DNA from: Accumulibacter sp.
GTDB taxonomy: Bacteria; Pseudomonadota; Gammaproteobacteria; Burkholderiales; Rhodocyclaceae
Length of the DNA: 7,473 nt
NCBI GenBank assembly: GCA_031274075.1
Contig: JAISQQ010000281.1
Coordinates: forward strand, 1-7,473
Direction: 5' to 3'
Made by a program: the position numbers and the translations under genes. Position 1 is the stretch's first letter. The number at the start of each line of letters is the position of its first letter. Positions 6,207 to 7,473 of this stretch are shown here, in pieces. The notes beneath the pieces are model-generated. The model was given only the letters and a program-made list of their open reading frames with translations. It made no database searches and was not told where the DNA came from.

Positions 6207-6557
6207 ATGAATGCCACACTGGAAATGCCGATGCCCTTTGTTTTCACCGACAGCGCGGCCAGCAAGGTCAAGGAGCTGATCGAGGAAGAGGGCAATCCCG
6301 ACCTGAAATTGAGGGTGTTCGTCACTGGAGGCGGATGTTCCGGTTTCCAGTACGGCTTCACCTTCGATGAAGAGGCCAACGAAGACGATACGTCGATGGA
6401 AAAGCAAGGCGTGACCCTGCTGGTCGACCCGATGAGCTATCAATACCTCGTCGGCGCCGAGATCGACTACACGGAAGGGCTTGAGGGCGCGCAGTTCGTC
6501 ATCAAGAACCCCAACGCCACCTCGACCTGCGGATGCGGATCGTCTTTTTCCGTGTGA
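6207..6557 (+). CDS. erpA: A-type iron-sulfur cluster carrier / insertion protein ErpA
   Basis: ErpA receives Fe-S clusters from the assembly machinery and hands them to apo-enzymes, in E. coli notably the isoprenoid enzymes IspG and IspH. The product has 116 residues; E. coli ErpA has 114. The three conserved ligand cysteines are present: Cys44 in [11 protein letters not shown] and Cys108 and Cys110 in STCGCGSSF. The segments [20 protein letters not shown] (10-29) and [13 protein letters not shown] (30-42) are typical of betaproteobacterial ErpA. The frame is open to 6147, but ATG 6207 has an excellent Shine-Dalgarno (AGGAAGGA, 6193-6200, six bases upstream) and gives the usual N-terminus. 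It lies downstream of rplM-rpsI, a common betaproteobacterial neighbourhood, but 283 bases away with a terminator between, so it probably has its own promoter. No IscR site was recognised. Confidence 0.96.
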   Translation: MNATLEMPMPFVFTDSAASKVKELIEEEGNPDLKLRVFVTGGGCSGFQYGFTFDEEANEDDTSMEKQGVTLLVDPMSYQYLVGAEIDYTEGLEGAQFVIKNPNATSTCGCGSSFSV

Positions 6558-6720
6558 CCGCCGCCTGAAAGCCTTTCGCGCAGGCCAGCGAATCCATCGA
6601 TAGTCGCATCACGCCGGGGGAAATCCGTTCCCTCGCGTAATCGTGGACAAGCTCGCGGGATCGGGGCATTCGGGTCAAGTGTTGGCATATTTTGCCCGAA
6701 CCTTGGAATAAGCCCTGGCG
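6558..6720. other. Non-coding stretch after erpA
   Basis: No gene is supported here. TTCGGG (6669-6674) and CCCGAA (6695-6700) could pair across a 20-base loop around an AT-rich GTTGGCATATTTT segment. No clear terminator for erpA is present immediately after its stop; the palindromic repeats from 6721 onward may serve that purpose. Confidence 0.4.
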
Positions 6721-6793
6721 CGTCGTCCCGGCGCAAGCCAGGATCCAGTTCGTTCGTCAAAATTCCTGGATTCCGGCTTGCGCCGGAATGACG
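6721..6793. repeat. 28-bp imperfect inverted repeat, GGCGCAAGCC family
   Basis: Positions 6721-6748 pair with 6766-6793 as an inverted repeat with 24 of 28 matches, around a 17-base AT-rich loop. Each arm reads CGTC.T.CCGGCGCAAGCC...ATCCAG and contains the smaller palindrome-like core CCGGCGCAAGCCGG. Repeats of this kind (GTCATTCCGGCGCAAGCCGG and variants) are widely dispersed in betaproteobacterial and other genomes. The right arm is the cleaner copy; the left has drifted. Confidence 0.8.
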
Positions 6794-6824
6794 GGGTGAA
6801 AATAGTCATTGTCTGTACCAGGGG

Positions 6825-6909
6825 TCAGGAATCAGAGGTCAGGGATCAGTAATTCATGCGGCGGCAAAGCTGCCGGTAATTGATCTGACATCTGATCCCT
6901 GATCCCTGG
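6825..6909. repeat. TCAGGGATCAG palindromic element (copy C)
   Basis: TCAGGAATCAG (6825-6835) and TCAGGGATCAG (6839-6849) on the left face CTGATCCCTGATCCCTGG (6892-6909) on the right. The inside reads TAATTCATGCGGCGGCAAAG then CTGCCGGTAATTGAT, the same plan as copy B (TAATTCTTGCGGGCGCGAAG then CGCTCGGTAACTGA). The core hairpin differs in sequence while the flanks are conserved. This is the same family as the copies at 812-870 and 906-983, about 6 kb away. Confidence 0.8.
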
Positions 6910-6915
6910 CCTCTG

Positions 6916-7000
6916 TCTGGGAGCGCGGGGCACCAGCCCCGCAACAGCGGCGGTGTCATGGCGCTGGCCAAAAGCGGGGCTGGTGCCCCGCGCTCCCAGA
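6916..7000. repeat. 27-bp perfect inverted repeat (GGGAGCGCGGGG / BIME-like pair)
   Basis: Positions 6916-6942 are the exact reverse complement of 6974-7000, with a 31-base spacer. Each arm folds on its own (GCGGGGC-acca-GCCCCGC), so this again is two palindromic units head to head. It abuts copy C of the TCAGGGATCAG family. As RNA it would form a very stable hairpin between erpA and the nuclease gene. Confidence 0.85.
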
Positions 7001-7089
7001 GAGAAGATCGCAAACAGCTTCTTGGCACCAAGGCATTCCAGGCCCGCCATTGAAACAGGCGATGGGCGCGGCGGGAAAAGGGAGACGGC

Positions 7090-7473
7090 ATGCGTTTCAT
7101 TCATACCGCGGATTGGCAGATCGGGAAGCCGTTCGCGGGAATAGAGAATGACGACAAGCGGGGGCTGGTCCGCGCGGAGCGGGTGGAGGCCATAAGACGC
7201 ATCGGCGAGCTGGCGCGGGAACGCCGCGCCGAGGCGGTGCTGGTCGCGGGCGATCTCTTCGATTCCCCGCGGGCGGACAAGGCGACCGTGTCGGCCTTGT
7301 GTTCCGCCGTCGGCTCGATGCGCCTGCCGGTGTTCGCCATTCCGGGCAATCACGATCACGGCGGCGCGGGCAGCGTGTGGGAGCAGGCGTTCTTTTTGCG
7401 CGAACGCGAATCGCTGGCGCCCAATCTTCATATCCTGCTCAAGCCGGAAGCCGTGGCGACGGAGGGCGGCGCG
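7090..7473 (+). CDS. SbcD/Mre11-like DNA repair exonuclease, N-terminal part
   Basis: The first 128 codons of a calcineurin-like metallophosphoesterase lie here; the gene runs off the window. Proteins of this group are the nuclease half of SbcCD/Mre11-Rad50 type complexes that process DNA ends and hairpins. Motif I is FIHTADWQIGK (3-13) with Asp8 and Gln10, motif II GDLFD (54-58) with Asp55, and motif III GNHDH (86-90) with Asn87 and His88. Classical SbcD has DWH in motif I; the Gln variant is, as far as I recall, common in a separate branch of stand-alone DNA repair exonucleases. ATG 7090 follows GGGAGA (7080-7085), a fair Shine-Dalgarno. An AAA/SMC-type ATPase partner gene would be expected next, outside the window. 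I do not assign sbcD because the branch is uncertain. Confidence 0.88.
   Translation, partial: MRFIHTADWQIGKPFAGIENDDKRGLVRAERVEAIRRIGELARERRAEAVLVAGDLFDSPRADKATVSALCSAVGSMRLPVFAIPGNHDHGGAGSVWEQAFFLRERESLAPNLHILLKPEAVATEGGA

Noticed and set aside
6024..6443. A 139-codon minus-strand frame opposite erpA
   Set aside because: ErpA with all its cysteines and a strong Shine-Dalgarno lies on the plus strand; the opposite frame has no homology that I recognise.
6832..7431. A 199-codon minus-strand frame across the repeats and the nuclease gene
   Set aside because: It runs through three palindromic repeats and is antisense to a clear metallophosphoesterase, so it is open only by base composition.

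Overview
The window is a GC-rich chromosomal segment, most likely from a betaproteobacterium. A Rhodocyclales-type or related environmental lineage is my best guess. The basis is the close family likeness of ProS, RppH, L13, S9 and ErpA to betaproteobacterial versions, and the rppH / CNP1-like pair next to proS. No rRNA, tRNA or CRISPR array was recognised.

Layout from left to right. Positions 1-118 hold the end of an IS5-family insertion sequence; only the first 23 codons of its transposase lie inside the window. Positions 119-310 are non-coding and carry a 36-bp inverted repeat pair of REP/BIME type. Positions 311-810 (minus) are a decayed FecI-like ECF sigma factor gene with one apparent frameshift and one in-frame amber codon. 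Positions 812-983 are a dense patch of short palindromic repeats, and this patch also encodes the last 25 residues of the next gene. Positions 906-3295 (minus) are proS followed by an overlapping lytic transglycosylase gene.

The centre is ordinary conserved chromosome. rppH and a periplasmic CNP1-like gene run rightward (3423-4521), divergent from proS. They meet a leftward OsmC-family gene (4518-4973) whose stop codon shares a CTAG tetranucleotide with that of the CNP1-like gene. Then come rplM-rpsI (5094-5924), with a good sigma-70 promoter and a plausible terminator, and erpA (6207-6557), the A-type Fe-S carrier. Positions 6558-7089 are non-coding and repeat-rich, with three different palindromic repeat families back to back. 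The window ends inside an SbcD/Mre11-like nuclease gene (7090 onward).

The genes serve translation (ProRS, L13, S9), mRNA 5'-end turnover (RppH), cell-wall remodelling (lytic transglycosylase), redox or peroxide protection (OsmC-like), Fe-S cluster delivery (ErpA) and DNA repair (SbcD-like). I see no convincing new biological system. The points worth a second look are the repeat families in the two non-coding flanks, the capture of a repeat as the C-terminus of the transglycosylase, and the broken sigma factor beside an IS.
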